64,000 nt of DNA from Gigantopelta aegis (lineage: Eukaryota > Mollusca > Gastropoda > Neomphalida > Peltospiridae), in assembly GCF_016097555.1 (NCBI RefSeq), contig NC_054703.1:7716435-7780434 (forward strand), read 5' to 3'. The notes beneath the pieces are model-generated. The model ran no database searches. It was not told where the DNA came from and worked only from the letters and a program-made list of their open reading frames with translations. Below are positions 1 through 11,140 of this stretch, piece by piece (position 1 is the stretch's first letter; the number at the start of each line of letters is the position of its first letter). A program made the translations under genes and the position numbers.

Positions 1-45
1 AATGAATGAATGAATGAATGTTTAACGACACCCCAGCACGAAAAA
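1..45 (-). mobile_element. Truncated 3' tail of LINE-B / hairpin-head SINE family
   Basis: The window opens with (AATG)n followed by TTTAACGACACCCCAGCACG. This is the reverse complement of the 3' end shared by LINE-B and the hairpin-head SINE (model copies 53820-54000 and 44605-44899). Only the last ~45 bases are present before the match stops. Confidence 0.8.
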
Positions 46-99
46 AGAATGTTATATGCTTGATAGGTAAGGAGAAGCAACTTAATCACTCGACGAACC

Positions 100-690
100 A
101 TTTCTTCATCACTGTCTTTGTTAAGGGAGACTATCACAAGTGGTATTTTATTTCTTATAAAACTAGTTTGCTTTCTGAAAACTTCTTCGATCTTTATTAC
201 ATGTATAACGGCGTCCGAGAAGTTTGTAGATGTGACAGATTTCAAACCAAGTGCCAGTTCGTTCCTTACCGTGGTAATTTTACCATCATTATGACGAGCT
301 GTGTTGCCTTTTACTTGACTCCAAATTAGTTCTATAGGATTCAGTTCTGGATGTCTTGGCGGCAATCATAGGTATAAGTGTCCCTGACGTTCGGCAATAT
401 CATCAGTAACAAACTGCGGTGCACATTTGTTACTTTTCACAAGATCATAAAGAACTGGTTTTGTCATGTTATTCTCATAAGGTATTTTCTTGGTCCATAG
501 CCATGACTTTATGTCGTCCTTCTTGGCTTTGAGTATAGGACATCGCGTTATCTCAGTTTCTTTGTTGTGGTACCTAGCATTGTCCATGGCGATGACATGA
601 GGCTCTGGTAAAGAAGGCATACGTGGTTCTTAAAACCATTTAATCTCTGCGATATACGTGTTTGAACCATGTTTGCATAAAAGGCACGTT
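100..690 (-). pseudogene. Decayed IS630/Tc1-like DDE transposase
   Basis: Read on the minus strand, this holds the C-terminal half of a DDE_3-type transposase of the IS630/Tc1/mariner group. Seen in order: a WF..EPRMPSLPEP segment before the second catalytic aspartate in VIAMDNARYHN (about 570-600), KKDDIKSWLWTKKI, then GHLYL, a stop near 368, and PPRHPELNPIELIWSQVKG (about 305-355) with the catalytic glutamate. A helical tail with HVIKIEESF follows. At least two in-frame stops (near 368 and 635) interrupt it, and the N-terminal third with the first aspartate is not seen. These transposases cut and paste DNA between terminal inverted repeats; this copy is dead. The + strand reading frame at 18-329 is its shadow. 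Confidence 0.78.
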
Positions 691-810
691 AATAATATTA
701 CCAGTACCTTTTTTTTTTTTTTTTATCTAAGGCCATGCATTGTACAAGTACGTTTACTTATGTGAATATTTAGCAAAAATGTATGTATGTATATATTAAA
801 TAAACAGAAG
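691..810. other. T-run and short intergenic stretch
   Basis: Contains a T-run near 709-724 and an AT-rich stretch ending in ATTAAATAAACAGAA (795-809), the left target-site copy of the SINE that follows. Confidence 0.6.
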
Positions 811-1080
811 GAAGGAAGGAAGGAAATGTTTTATTTAACGACGCACTGAACACATTTTATTTACGGTTATATAGCGTCAGACATTTGGTTAAGTACCACA
901 CATATATTAAGAGAGGAAACCCGCTGTCGCCACTTCATGGGCTACTCTTTTCGATTAGCAGCAAGGGATCTTTCATATGCACCATCCCACAAACAGGATA
1001 GTACATACCACGGCCTTTGTTACACCAGTTATGGAGCACTGGCTGGAACGAAAAATAACCCAATGGATCCACCGACGGGG
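810..1080 (-). mobile_element. tRNA-type SINE, head-truncated, with target-site duplication
   Basis: Starts with (GAAG)n, then TGTTTTATTTAACGACGCAC, CCCGCTGTCGCCACTTCATG, ATATGCACCATCCCAC and CCCAATGGATCCACCGACGG. These are diagnostic blocks of the tRNA-derived SINE found at about ten other places here. Flanked by exact copies of ATTAAATAAACAGAA (795-809 and 1081-1095). The tRNA-like head is missing, so the copy is 5'-truncated. Confidence 0.88.
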
Positions 1081-1213
1081 ATTAAATAAACAGAATGATA
1101 ATGTTTTTGTTTTTTTGTTGGTTTGTATTATTTTTAATCTTGATTTTAATGCTATCAAGTCATTCACCATCGGTATTTGAGAGGTGGTTGTTGTTGTTGT
1201 GGTGGTGGTGGTG

Positions 1214-1258
1214 TGTGTATGTGTGTGTGTGTGTGTGTGTGCGCGTGTGCGCGTGTGC

Positions 1259-1322
<64 letters not shown>
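1214..1322. repeat. (TG)n microsatellite with CG interruptions
   Basis: About 110 bases of TG dinucleotides with GCGCG interruptions near 1240-1262, capable of Z-DNA. The Cys/Val open frames across it are artefacts. Confidence 0.95.
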
Positions 1323-1328
<6 letters not shown>

Positions 1329-1626
1329 CGTGAAAAACCGTGAACCGGGCTACCCCATAAACCGGTCTATTTGCATATGACTTGTTTTAAGGAATCTGTT
1401 TACGACTGAACCCTGTCATCGAAATACTTTTGTTGAGAAAACCTTCACAAAACCAAAGTACATAAGTGAGGTAACGACAAGCAGACATTAAACATATTTT
1501 TATACAGGACCGCCATTTTGCACTGTGCTTACGATGTTAAATAGCGTGCAGTATTAAATAAACCTAAATAAACCCTAGCTATGACTCCACTGCGAGTAGA
1601 CGTCGCCGAAGTTGCTCTGCAATTAC

Positions 1627-1655
1627 CTCTCTCCCCCCCCCCCCCCCCCCCCCCA
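1627..1655. repeat. Poly-C tract
   Basis: An almost pure C run of nearly 30 bases. It is one of many long C or G runs in the window, typically placed inside dispersed repeats. Confidence 0.9.
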
Positions 1656-1702
1656 CACACCTGGGGTGACTTATGCAGTCCTATGGAATGCTGCTAGAGT
1701 AT

Positions 1703-1756
1703 CGCGTCACGTACACCGGGTCACGGGTAACCGTGACTTTGGTGTACGGTGACGCG
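1703..1756. other. Long near-perfect hairpin (GC-rich)
   Basis: CGCGTCACGTACACC is answered by GGTGTACGGTGACGCG, with an inner stem GTCACGG / CCGTGAC around a GTAA loop. About 25 paired bases per arm. Confidence 0.85.
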
Positions 1757-1810
1757 GTCCCGCAGAAAAGAAGAGGAAGGAGGAAGAGGAAAAGCTGGCG
1801 GCTCAACCGC

Positions 1811-1864
1811 CAGTGGCGGTCCCTTCTGCGTCGCCGCCAGTGGCGGTCCCTTCTGCGTCGCCGC
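1811..1864. repeat. 27-bp tandem duplication
   Basis: Two exact head-to-tail copies, 1811-1837 and 1838-1864, each starting CAGTGGCGGTCCC. It lies in the same GC-rich patch as the hairpin upstream. Confidence 0.92.
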
Positions 1865-1892
1865 CCCCGCTGACCACTCAGAAGAGGATGAC

Positions 1893-2289
1893 TAATTTCT
1901 TAGCTGAGTTCTAATTGGTCAAATGTATTCACCGGACTCGGTCCTGGATACAGCGATGTACCAGAGGAAGAGGAGGGAGCCACCGACGTCTACTCCGAGG
2001 ATTGCGTCTCCGGCGCGGCGGTCAACTTTATCGACCGCCCCCGTTGAGTCGCCTGTTGTTGCTGCTGCAGGCAAGAGGAAGGCTACTTCGCCGACCCACC
2101 AGCCCGACAACGCACCGCCGCAACATCCGTCTACCCCCCCCCCCCCCCCCCCCCAGCAGAACCGGCAGGAGACTGACACTTAGCCGTGGATAAGATCAAG
2201 CCACAGTACTGTGTGGCATGACATATGGCCCGCCGTGACATACGGCGCGGTGAATACATTTGACCAATTAGAACTCAGCTAAGAAATTA
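1893..2289. mobile_element. Foldback element with 42-bp perfect terminal inverted repeats
   Basis: The arm at 1893-1934 (TAATTTCTTAGCTGAG...) is the exact reverse complement of 2248-2289 over 42 bases. The 397-bp unit is GC-rich inside and holds a poly-C run near 2135-2153. No clear target-site duplication is seen. A related GC-rich motif (CATACGGCCCGGCGTGA) occurs near 28700 on the other strand, so part of the unit is dispersed. Confidence 0.72.
1923..2183 (+). CDS. Hypothetical Pro/Ser/Thr/Lys-rich small ORF inside the foldback element
   Basis: An 86-residue open frame begins inside the left inverted arm and ends before the right arm. It has basic patches (YQRKRREPP, GKRKATSP) and a poly-proline tract encoded by the C run. 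No known domain is recognised. Poly-C slippage and GC-rich composition could explain its openness, so translation is doubtful. Confidence 0.25.
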   Translation: MYSPDSVLDTAMYQRKRREPPTSTPRIASPARRSTLSTAPVESPVVAAAGKRKATSPTHQPDNAPPQHPSTPPPPPPQQNRQETDT

Positions 2290-2574
2290 CGTCACAGGTT
2301 TTCCCAACCTGTCAATTTCAGCGTGACAAATGGCCCGGTCTTGCGGATTTGTTGTGATTTTATCGAAATTAGGTAACAAAGAAATCAAAGTTGTTATATT
2401 TCCTTATTACTTCATTATGCTCCATATATAAATATACCAGAGGAAAAGCAGCTCTATACAGTTTAGAGTTTATATATTGTTGAAATACTTTTTGAAGTGT
2501 TGTTTACATTACGTTTCTATTCACTTCAGGAAGAAACTGCTCGAAAGAAACTGTGACTGTGAGCTTTACTGATT

Positions 2575-3447
2575 GGCTTTGCAATGCTGTCTTAATTATA
2601 TTTTTCTAATAAAACCAATTTTGAAGGGCTTTTATGATAGCTGTTTCAACTTGAACCACGGCTCCCTTTTCTCAAATAATATTGATCTTTTTAATAAAAA
2701 TATTACCGAAGCCATAGATACTATAGCCAAACGGTGTATACCCGTGACAAAAGGATTTTCTTCATCCAAAATTGTCCCATGGTGGAACAATGATCTGTCT
2801 TAATCCATTAAATTCAGAAATAATTTGAGACGTAAATTTCAAAAAGATAAATCTAATGAAGAATTGTTTAGATGTTTTAAAAAAGCTAAATATGCAGTTG
2901 CAGCTAAAGTCCTCGAAGCCAAGAAGTCTTGGGAAGCCTTTTGTTCTACTATCACAAACTCCACATCTTCTAGTGAGGTTTGGTAAAAAAATAAAAGAAT
3001 ACAGGGGAAAAAGTCTTCCACTATCAAAGTTTTAAGTAAAAAAAAAAAAAAATATGAGCAGCCAAGGAAAAGCTGATCTCTTGGCAGATACGTTTCGATT
3101 CAATAGTAGTAATGATAACTTTTCCCCTCTCTTCAAAACAAATAAGGAGGAATTGGAACAGGTAAATAGCCTTGCACGAAATGCAAACTATTCCGATGAC
3201 AGTTTAAATTTCAATGCACCCTTCACTATGAACGAATTTATTAGAGCCTTCCAATATAAAAAGGGTACAGCAACAGGACCCGATAAAAATAAAAATATGC
3301 CCATTAAAACATTGGACAGCTTTTTAATGCTATTCAATCAAATTTGGAAACAAGGCTATATCCCGGCCGAATGGAAAAAAGGCCGATGTATTTAGTCTTC
3401 CCAAATTATCGACCTATTTCTTTGACCTCGAACCTGTGTAAAACTAT
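2575..3447 (+). pseudogene. LINE-A, part 1: endonuclease-RT linker and start of RT (broken)
   Basis: Shows the linker typical of I-group LINEs: PWWNNDLS, then a stop, a run of Arg/Lys/Phe residues, KKAKYAVAAKVLEAKKSW, and a region with FTMNEFIRAFQYKKGTATGPD. That last piece is the first conserved part of reverse transcriptase, followed by WKQGYIPAEWKKG. Several stops and frame changes break it. It stops at KTMEAM, where another LINE fragment is inserted (3464-3968). The 5' endonuclease is missing, so this is a 5'-truncated, dead copy. Confidence 0.82.
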
Positions 3448-3463
3448 GGAGGCCATGGTAAAT

Positions 3464-3968
3464 GAATGAATGAATGAATGTTTAAATGAATGAATGAATG
3501 TTTAACGACACCCCAGCACGAAAAATACATCGGCTATTGGGTGTCAAACAATGGTAAATGCAAAAACAATTGGTTTATGATCAACATGAATATAAAAATT
3601 TAACAGTTAAATAAAAACACAGTGTAAAGGACTGTGTAAAAATACAAATATCACAGATAGATATAATTAAAATTTAGAATAAAACTCGGTGTCACGTAAA
3701 AATTGTAAAATGCGTTCAGGATGGAATCGAAATGATTCCATCACATTACTTTGACCAAAAATATATTTTCGAATTTCATGAAGATGCTTACACTCCACCA
3801 AAATATGGTGTACCGTCAGAGTACACTGACAGTACTCACACTGAGGTGGAGGATCTTTCTTTAAGATAAATGAATGCGTCAAGTGAGTATGACCGATGCG
3901 GGCACGACACAAGACTACTTCATCCTTCCTGCACTGTCTATAGGAGTACTGCCACTCTCCCAAGACTG
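3464..3968 (-). mobile_element. LINE-B 3' fragment inserted into LINE-A, with 16-bp target-site duplication
   Basis: On the minus strand this codes for the last ~98 residues of LINE-B (GEWQYSYRQCRKDEVVLC, zinc knuckle C-x2-C-x7-H-x4-C, end DTEFYSKF), followed by the 3' UTR and a doubled (ATTC)n tail. Flanks are GGAGGCCATGGTAAAT at 3448-3463 and 3969-3984. Removing the insert and one copy restores LINE-A continuity at this point. Confidence 0.92.
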
Positions 3969-3984
3969 GGAGGCCATGGTAAAT

Positions 3985-5310
3985 AACAGGTTAACACATT
4001 ACCTTGAATCGAATAATTTAATTACTAATCTTCAAAGTGGCTTTCGTAAAAACCACAGCACCGTTGACCACCTTGTTCGTCTCCAAACCCATTTAAATCA
4101 GGCGTTTGCCAAAGGGAACAAGGTGGTTGGTGTCTTCGTTGATATAGAAAAGGCGTATGACATGACATGGCGACATGGCATATTGCTTAAACTCTATAAA
4201 TTAGGAATTCGAGGACAAATGTTTAATTTTATTAAAAAATTCATTCACAATAGGTCGTTTAGAGTTCATGTTAATGGATATTTTTCCCAAGAATTATCCT
4301 TGAATAACGGCATTCCACAAGGCTCAGTTATTGCCCCCACCCTTTTTAGTATTTTCATTAATGATCTGAGTTCTTATATGCTTGATAATGTCGAAACAAA
4401 CAAAACTAAAAGTCCCCTTAACCTAGGCCTTTTTGTCGATCATACGGCCTTTTGGAGAGCCGGTCGCATGGTTAGCACACTTAAACGTTTTGTCTTGGGC
4501 AGATCAATGGAGGGTCAAAATCTCTTTTAAAAAAACTGTTTGTATACTCTTTCATAATAAACTAGTTCCTTCCCGGGAAAAATTAAACTTAAATCTAAAT
4601 GGGACGGTTATTGCCCAAGTCAATAAAATAAAATTCCTCGGTATTACATTTGACTATAATCTTAGATTTAAGTCCCATATTACTGAAATAATTTCTAAAT
4701 TTAATCATTTTATTAATATTTTAAAAGTGCTTTCTGGGACCGATTGGGGTTCCGACCGCAAAACCTTGCTTAAAATTTATAATGCCCACATCTTATCTAG
4801 ACTGCAATATGGAGCACAAGCCTTTTGTTGTGCTCCCAGACCCCTATTACAAAGGTTGGATAGGATCCAAAACCTAGCACTTAGAATTATTGCCAAAGTT
4901 CCTAAATGCACCCCTATAGACAGTTTATATACCGAATTAGGAGTACCTCCCCTTGAAATTAGAAGACAATGCCTCTGTCTTAAATATTGGTTAAACAAAA
5001 AAAGTCTTACACCTGACAGTCCTGTCTCACAACTTACTCCAGACAATTTAAACCCAATAGGTCTAAAATCAAAATCAACACAAAATCTGGGCGACTCTTT
5101 TGTTACTTTTGTGTCTAAAATAGCCGATGAGGCTGGTATATTGGAGACCCCCATAGTCAATGTTAAATGTCAAAGTACCAATCCCTGGGAACTAATTCAA
5201 CCAAATATTCCATTTTGTATCAAAAAAGAAGTAGACAAAACTGATATACCCCTTTTTAAAAAAGTAATTTTCCAGGCATCCCGCTATGATAATTATAATA
5301 ATTACACTCA
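3985..5310 (+). pseudogene. LINE-A, part 2: reverse transcriptase (broken)
   Basis: Continues RT after the nested insert: TNLQSGFRKNHSTVDHLVRL, VVGVFVDIEKAYDMTW (first catalytic Asp region), GIPQGSVIAPTLFSIFINDL, then LFVDHTAFW where the usual F/Y-x-D-D is FVDH. A frame change near 4480 passes to the thumb region (KIKFLGITFD, ILSRLQYGAQAF). The altered catalytic box and frame breaks mark a dead enzyme. Confidence 0.88.
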
Positions 5311-6080
5311 TATATATATACAGATGGATCGAAAGATCCCACGTCGGGCAATACCGGAATGGCCTTTATGGTTAATGGTGATGGTAATTCTCAAATAGGC
5401 TCGCACATCAGATTACCTGACAATTTATTTGTATTTACAACAGAATTAGCTGCCATCCAGCAAGCCCTAGTTTGGATCAAATACACCTGGCAATTATGTA
5501 ATATTTACAGATAGTCTTAGTAGTCTTCAGGCTTTAAAAAGTGGTAAAAACGCAAGACAAGATCTTACTAACGCTATACTTATACTTATTACCGATTTGA
5601 CCAAACTTTGATTCAATGTTGTATTAGAATGGGTACCAGCTCATGTTGGAATCCCGGGAAACGAAGCTGCGGACCGTTTGGCCAAACAATCCCTACTAGA
5701 AACTAAAATATCCCATTTGGTAAAGTTAGGGGTTACTGAACTCTTTTCCATAGCTAAACCTTCTATTTTTCAGCTATGGCAAAATGACTGGGATCATAAA
5801 ACAAGGCCCTGGTGTTAGCCCCTTAAACCTGAAGTTCATACAATTGGTCCCATCTTAAATAATGTTAAAAATACTGGTACTTTAACTAGACTTAGAGTGG
5901 CACAATCGGTGGGTCTAAAGGACACTATGCATATTTTGGGATTAACTAAATCTGATAAATGTGATAAATGCCATGTTGTTGAAAATGTTGGTCACTATTT
6001 ATTCAAATGCGACCTTTATCGAGAACACCGTGAGGCTTTAGAGAAAAGGTTTTCCGATATATATATATATATCTTTTAAT
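5311..6080 (+). pseudogene. LINE-A, part 3: RNase H and C-terminal zinc knuckle (broken)
   Basis: RNase H blocks read in several frames: IYTDGSKD (5315), TTELAAIQQALVWIK (5440), FTDSLSSLQALKSG (5510), VLEWVPAHVGIPGNEAADRLAK (5620-5690). After these comes the end of the element with CDKCHVVENVGHYLFKCD, a C-x2-C-x7-H-x4-C knuckle. RNase H after RT places the element in the I-like LINE group. At least three stops or frameshifts break it. Confidence 0.85.
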
Positions 6081-6715
6081 CCTATTAATCTTTTAAATCC
6101 TGATAAAGTTAACAGTCATATTATTTTTAAAGCATTATTAAAATATGTTTCAGATACTGGGATTAAAATCTAAACTATGTATATTGAAAATTAACTGTTC
6201 GCATTGGTCCCCTTACCTCGCCTGTTGAGGCCCCTCTTCTATCACCACCACCACCACCACCACCCACCACCCCCATGTGTGTGTGTTTTTTTTTTTTGTG
6301 TGTGTTTTTCTCACCTCTCTCCTCATCTTATACAGTGTTAATCACTGGACTGTTTTGAGAGGGGCCCATTACCATTTTTCTTTTGAGGACTTCCGGGGTC
6401 CATATCCATGACCCCTCCCCCCCCCCCCCCCCCCCCGCGGATTACCTCTCAGCGGGCTTGGGCTTGCCTTTTTTTGAGTATCGCGAATCCCTCCCTCCAC
6501 CAAATCCAGGATCCGCTCCTGGCTAGCCTACCCTCCCCTTTTTGCCTCCACTGGCGATTGTACTTTAGTAAGTTGGGCAGTGTGTCTAAATGTCTTTCTC
6601 GATGATAGATTGTTGCCCAGAACTAGGAATAACCGCTTCTGGAAAGGACCACTGCAGTATTCATAATTCATATAGCCCTACTGGGGTATCGTTAAACATT
6701 CCTTCCTTCATTCAT
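6081..6715 (+). mobile_element. LINE-A 3' UTR and tail
   Basis: Non-coding end of LINE-A with (CCA)n (6240-6270), a poly-C run (6415-6436) and a terminus TGGGGTATCGTTAAACATTC followed by TTCC/ATTC repeats. This terminus resembles the LINE-B end (TGGGGTGTCGTTAAACATTC), so the two families probably share a recognition tail. Confidence 0.65.
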
Positions 6716-7032
6716 AAACCCCTAGACATTACATGCACTGTAAATATCCCCCTCAAATATACAACTTAATATCTGGCGCCCTTGTATATATCAACCTAAA
6801 TCCTAGTCTTTTGTCTTGGCTCCACTTTTTTCTTCTTTTTTTTCCACTTTTTTTTTAATGTTGATTTTTTGTTCGTTTGTCCGGGGTTTTATTTTGAGGG
6901 GGAAGGGGGTTTGGGTTGTTTTCTTGTTTTTGTTTGTTTATGTTTGTTTTTTGGGTTTTTTTTTGTATGTTTGTTTTGTGGGATTTTTTTTTCCTCTCCC
7001 CCTTCTTTATAATAATTGTATATGTATATATG

Positions 7033-7088
<56 letters not shown>

Positions 7089-7140
7089 TGTTCTCTGTTT
7101 TATGCTGTGTTTTATACGTTTAATTTATCAAGGGTTACAC
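6716..7140. other. T/G-rich low-complexity stretch with (TG)n
   Basis: Pyrimidine- and T-rich with a (TG)n microsatellite at about 7034-7088. It ends in AGGGTTACACTG, the left target-site copy of the next SINE. No gene seen. Confidence 0.6.
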
Positions 7141-7142
7141 TG

Positions 7143-7415
7143 AATGAATGAATGAATGAATGTTTAACGACACCCCAGCACGAAAAATACATCGGCTATT
7201 GGGTGTCAAACTATGGTAATGCAAATAAATAAAGTGATGATCAACATCAATATAAAAATTCAAAAACAGTGTAAAGAACTGTGCAAAAACACAAATATCA
7301 CAGAATTTTACGGATACTGAATATTACTCAAAACTTCAATTTTGTGCTGTATTGGCTATTCTCAAAGAGAATGTTACACCCCTGCACCACGGTGAGGTTA
7401 CAGCACACGCAGGGG
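7143..7415 (-). mobile_element. Hairpin-head SINE, full length
   Basis: Runs from (TGAA)n TTTAACGACACC to CACGCAGGGG. Flanked by AGGGTTACACTG at 7131-7142 and 7416-7427. Reading frames in it are antisense shadows shared by every copy. Confidence 0.93.
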
Positions 7416-7427
7416 AGGGTTACACTG

Positions 7428-8509
7428 CGTCTAATCTCTCTGGCAGGAGTAATACGCTGTATATTAGTAATCCTTATACGTTTTAACTTTTTGACTTTTG
7501 TTCTTAACCATATGTGATTAATAAAAACAAAATTATTTTAGGTATTTTAATAATTAAATGACCCCTATTGGAACTACATCTCGTATGGATTGGTATCCTT
7601 ATTGGGATTCCAGAGGGGGTTTAACATTAATATTGCCCACAATTTTACTTTACTTTTATACGACTGGACACTAAAATATAATCCTCCTTTTCCCTTTCTA
7701 CTTACATTAACACCTTTTAATTTACTACTATGACATGTTTATATAAATTTAATTATTATTATTATTAATTTTCTTATTTTATTTTATTATTATTATTGTT
7801 TTATTGTTATTTTATTATTTACCTCCCCCCCCCCCCCTTTTTTTTTGTTTTTAAATTATTATTATTTTTTTATCCTTCTCATTTTTTTAAATGGATGTTA
7901 AAAGTTAGGTGATAGCTCTTTTGACTTAAGTTAAGTCACAGCACCAATCACATAGTTTTATGCGGGTTCATGTTATGGTTAATATGCAGATATCATTCAT
8001 CAATCTCCACTTTCCAATTCTTAACATTTCCATTATGGTGGAGGTGGTGGATGGGACGGCCTAGGGAAATGAATTAAAAATGGGGCAGACCTTCCCGTCT
8101 ACTCTCCTCCGACATAAATACCAAATTAACCAGACATATTTTATTGTCAATATTCTACTTTTTACGTAATCATTTGTAGAAACCCTTTTTAAACCTTTGT
8201 ATAAACACTTTTTTACTTCTTGTAAATAAAGTTTATTTAACCATTAATTAGTATTTTTATCTAATTGTATAAACGTTTTTAATTTTAATTTTTTTAAAAT
8301 TTTTATTATTATTATTTATTTTTTTACTAACTCTCCCCCCCCCCCACCCTTCTGGCCCTGTTCAGAAATCGTGCTCGCAACGAGCGTGCTTGAACATTAA
8401 ATTGATATAAACACGTTAATTCCCGACATCTGACCTGACAGTCATTTGTGGGCATACATACATACAGGTAGAAACACCACCGCCATATTCCAATGCAAAC
8501 AATCGGTCA
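7428..8509. other. AT-rich intergenic sequence, no gene recognised
   Basis: Contains (ATT)-rich stretches, short poly-C runs (7827-7837, 8335-8345) and no open frame of note. The unusual run from 8350 to 8500 just before the first recognisable transposase exon may be the promoter side of that gene, but no motif supports this. Confidence 0.4.
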
Positions 8510-8612
8510 TTGTATATTTTTTATTACTTGAAGGAAGGAAAACATCACCCAGATGTAACTGTCGGTCACCAAAGTGGAATCAGAAAGGCTGTTAAAAAAT
8601 ATTCCATTAAAG
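8510..8612 (+). CDS. Ginger/GIN-like gene: candidate N-terminal exon
   Basis: Codes for YYLKEGKHHPDVTVGHQ and IRKAVKKYSIKG, then meets a consensus donor (AAAG|GTATGT). KRBA2/GIN/Ginger proteins begin with a similar short block (aromatic, YL..G..P....., basic AKKF/Y) before the HHCC zinc finger. The start at 8510 is only the first ATG. The exon encoding the zinc-finger histidines should lie between here and 11526 and was not found, so the link to the exons below is inferred from order and strand. Confidence 0.4.
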
Positions 8613-9757
8613 GTATGTTTTTGATTACTAAGTATTCCTCAAATCATATTTATCTATCAGCTACAATTCCTAAATATAATTTGTTAGATCTGCTTGTAGG
8701 ATATCAGTATCCTGTTATAATATTTGATTCTAGGTCATCTCCACTTCTCTCCCACCCCCAGCTATACCTTTTTCCTGTCATTTCCCTCTCCCATATACAA
8801 CTAACTCTTTCAACATAATTAAACCAATACGAGTCGCCAAAGGCATAGAACCCATGTGGATGTAGAAATAAACTTTTATGTTCTGAACAATAAATTGTTT
8901 TATTTGCAGCTTGAATATTAATTGATAAAATCTACTTTTTAATTCTGCTTTTAAGTAATTCTGCAATCTTATTTTGTACTGATTGATAAATTAGTTCTTC
9001 AGTGGTTTGAGAATTAAAAAATAATTTATTTAAGTCAGTTGTGAAAACTATTTCTATTCTGCTTTTTTGTTATTTATAAATAAATATAATGATTTCTCTA
9101 GAAATTTGGGGCATTTTCACCATTTTCGGGGCACTTGTATTTCATTGAAAATAGATAAAAATTTATCGAAATAAACATTAATGTAATTTATGTGTTTGCT
9201 TTAATAAATTTATGGCAAAAGATATAAAAGGCATATTTTATTAATTAATAATACCTTTTTTTGGTGTTTTATAAGGGCAATTTTAAAATTAATTACTGAA
9301 AAAGGCTTCTTTAATCTCAGGGCAGCATGGTGCTGATTAAGGCAAGATGGCACTAGACTTTTGAGGCTAAAACAAGCTAGGGGAAACACTAAAATAGCAT
9401 ATATGTCATTAAAAACAACTTGTGTCCTTGTAACTTAGTGGAACAATATTTTTATTCATTCTACTCCTAACTATACATCTCTGTTTCATTATCTACTTAT
9501 TATGTTCCTTGTTTGTTCCAAGATTTATGCATATTTGGTTTTTTTTTAATTGTTGATATTGTTAACGGGATTGCAACAGGACGGACTAAGGTACAAAATG
9601 ATTGGGGAAATTTATCACAGATAAAATGTTCAGCAGAGACTGACTGGGGGGAATATCCATGGAATGAGAAATGTTCTGATACCATATTTTACCCTGCAGG
9701 CCATTTGTATTTTTGCTTGTATAACATGTATGACATATATACACACGATAATGATAG

Positions 9758-9819
<62 letters not shown>

Positions 9820-9888
9820 TTGTAAGATTTGATTAGGTAGGTAGGAATGAGTTTTTTTGTTTTTGGTTTTTTTTTTTGGTTTTTATTG
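8613..9888. other. AT-rich intron-like sequence with (AAT)n microsatellite
   Basis: Holds (AAT)n at about 9759-9812 and otherwise unremarkable AT-rich DNA. No exon could be supported, though the missing HHCC exon of the integrase gene would be expected somewhere in 8.6-11.5 kb. Confidence 0.45.
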
Positions 9889-11140
9889 AAACAAATTGAA
9901 AACGCGTGATCGGCCGAGGTGTTCTGAATATAGTTTGCTGATTGCAAAAAATCAGGAACCATGATTTAAATTTTTTAATTTAATTTTTGTTTTGGGGCTT
10001 CATAAAATTTCATGGTCACTACATAAAATTACGGTAGGTCAGGAAACTGGAGAAACATATTTTTTAAAGGCCTTATGATAATAAAATAACTTAAATTACT
10101 AGTACATATATGCAGATCTATATTTCATCCATGCAGGCCATTTGTCATGGTGCTGTGCAGGACCATGACATATGGCCCTCTGCTTTATAATACTATATAT
10201 CCATGTAATAAGTTTATAACATACTGTAGGTAGGTAGGAACTTTTTATTATTATTATTATTATTATTTTTAATCGAATGAATGAATGAATGTTTAACGAC
10301 ACCTGAGCACGAAAAATACATCGGCTATTGGGTGTCAAACTATCGTAATGCAAAGAAATAAAGTGATGATCAACATCAACATAAAAATTCAAGGTTTAAA
10401 CAAAAACAGTGTAAAGAACTGTGCAAAATACAAATACAAATATCACAGAATTTTACGGACACCGAACTTTACTCTAAACTTCAATTTGTGCTGTATTGGC
10501 CATTCTCAAAGAGAATGTTACACCCCTGCACCACGGTGAGGTTACAGCACGCGCAGGGTTTTTTTAATCGAATCAGACCGGAAAAGTGTGATCAGCAAAG
10601 GTGTTCTGAATCTAGTTTGCTGATTGGAAAAAATCAGGGATCTTGATTTAAAAAATTTATTATTATTATTTTTTTTAATTTTTATTATTGCTACATAAAA
10701 TTAGGGTAGGTCAGGTAACTGGAGAAACATATTTTTTAAAGGCCTTATGATAATAACATAACTTAAATTACTTGTACCTATATGCAGATCTATATTTCAT
10801 CCATGCAGGCCATTTGTCTAATACTATATATCCATGTAATAAGTTTATAACATACTTTTAATAACAAGAAGAAACATGTATAATGTAATTTAAACTAGAT
10901 ATGACATGACATGGCTTCTTATTATAGTAATAAAATAACTTAAATTATTTGTACGTATATGCAGATCTATAGTTCATCCATGCAGGCTATTTGTCATGGT
11001 CGTGTGCTTTATAATACTATATATCCATGTAATAAGTTTATAACATACTGTAGGTAGGCACGAACTTTTTATATTATTATTATTATTTTTATTTTAATCG
11101 AATCAGACTGGAAAAGTGTGATCGGCAAAGGTGTTTTTAA
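9889..11140. repeat. Three tandem units of a ~300-bp repeat, first unit followed by a SINE
   Basis: Three copies share the order GTGTTCTGAAT...GTAGGTCAGG...AACTGGAGAAACATAT, GGCCTTATGATAATAA, ATGCAGATCTATA, TCCATGCAGGC and ATATCCATGTAATAAG: about 9889-10275, 10561-10870 and 10915-11140 (the last incomplete and permuted). Each is bounded by (ATT)n/TTTTAATCGAATC. This is local segmental duplication inside the intron-like region. Confidence 0.8.
10279..10560 (-). mobile_element. Hairpin-head SINE inside the tandem unit
   Basis: Full-length copy flanked by TTTTAATCGAAT at 10267-10278 and 10562-10573. It split the tandem-repeat junction after the duplication formed. Confidence 0.9.

Noticed and set aside
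18..329. 103-residue + strand ORF at the start
   Set aside because: It is the antisense of a recognisable DDE transposase C-terminus plus a SINE tail.
1095..1380. Cys/Val-rich ORFs
   Set aside because: Produced by the (TG)n microsatellite.
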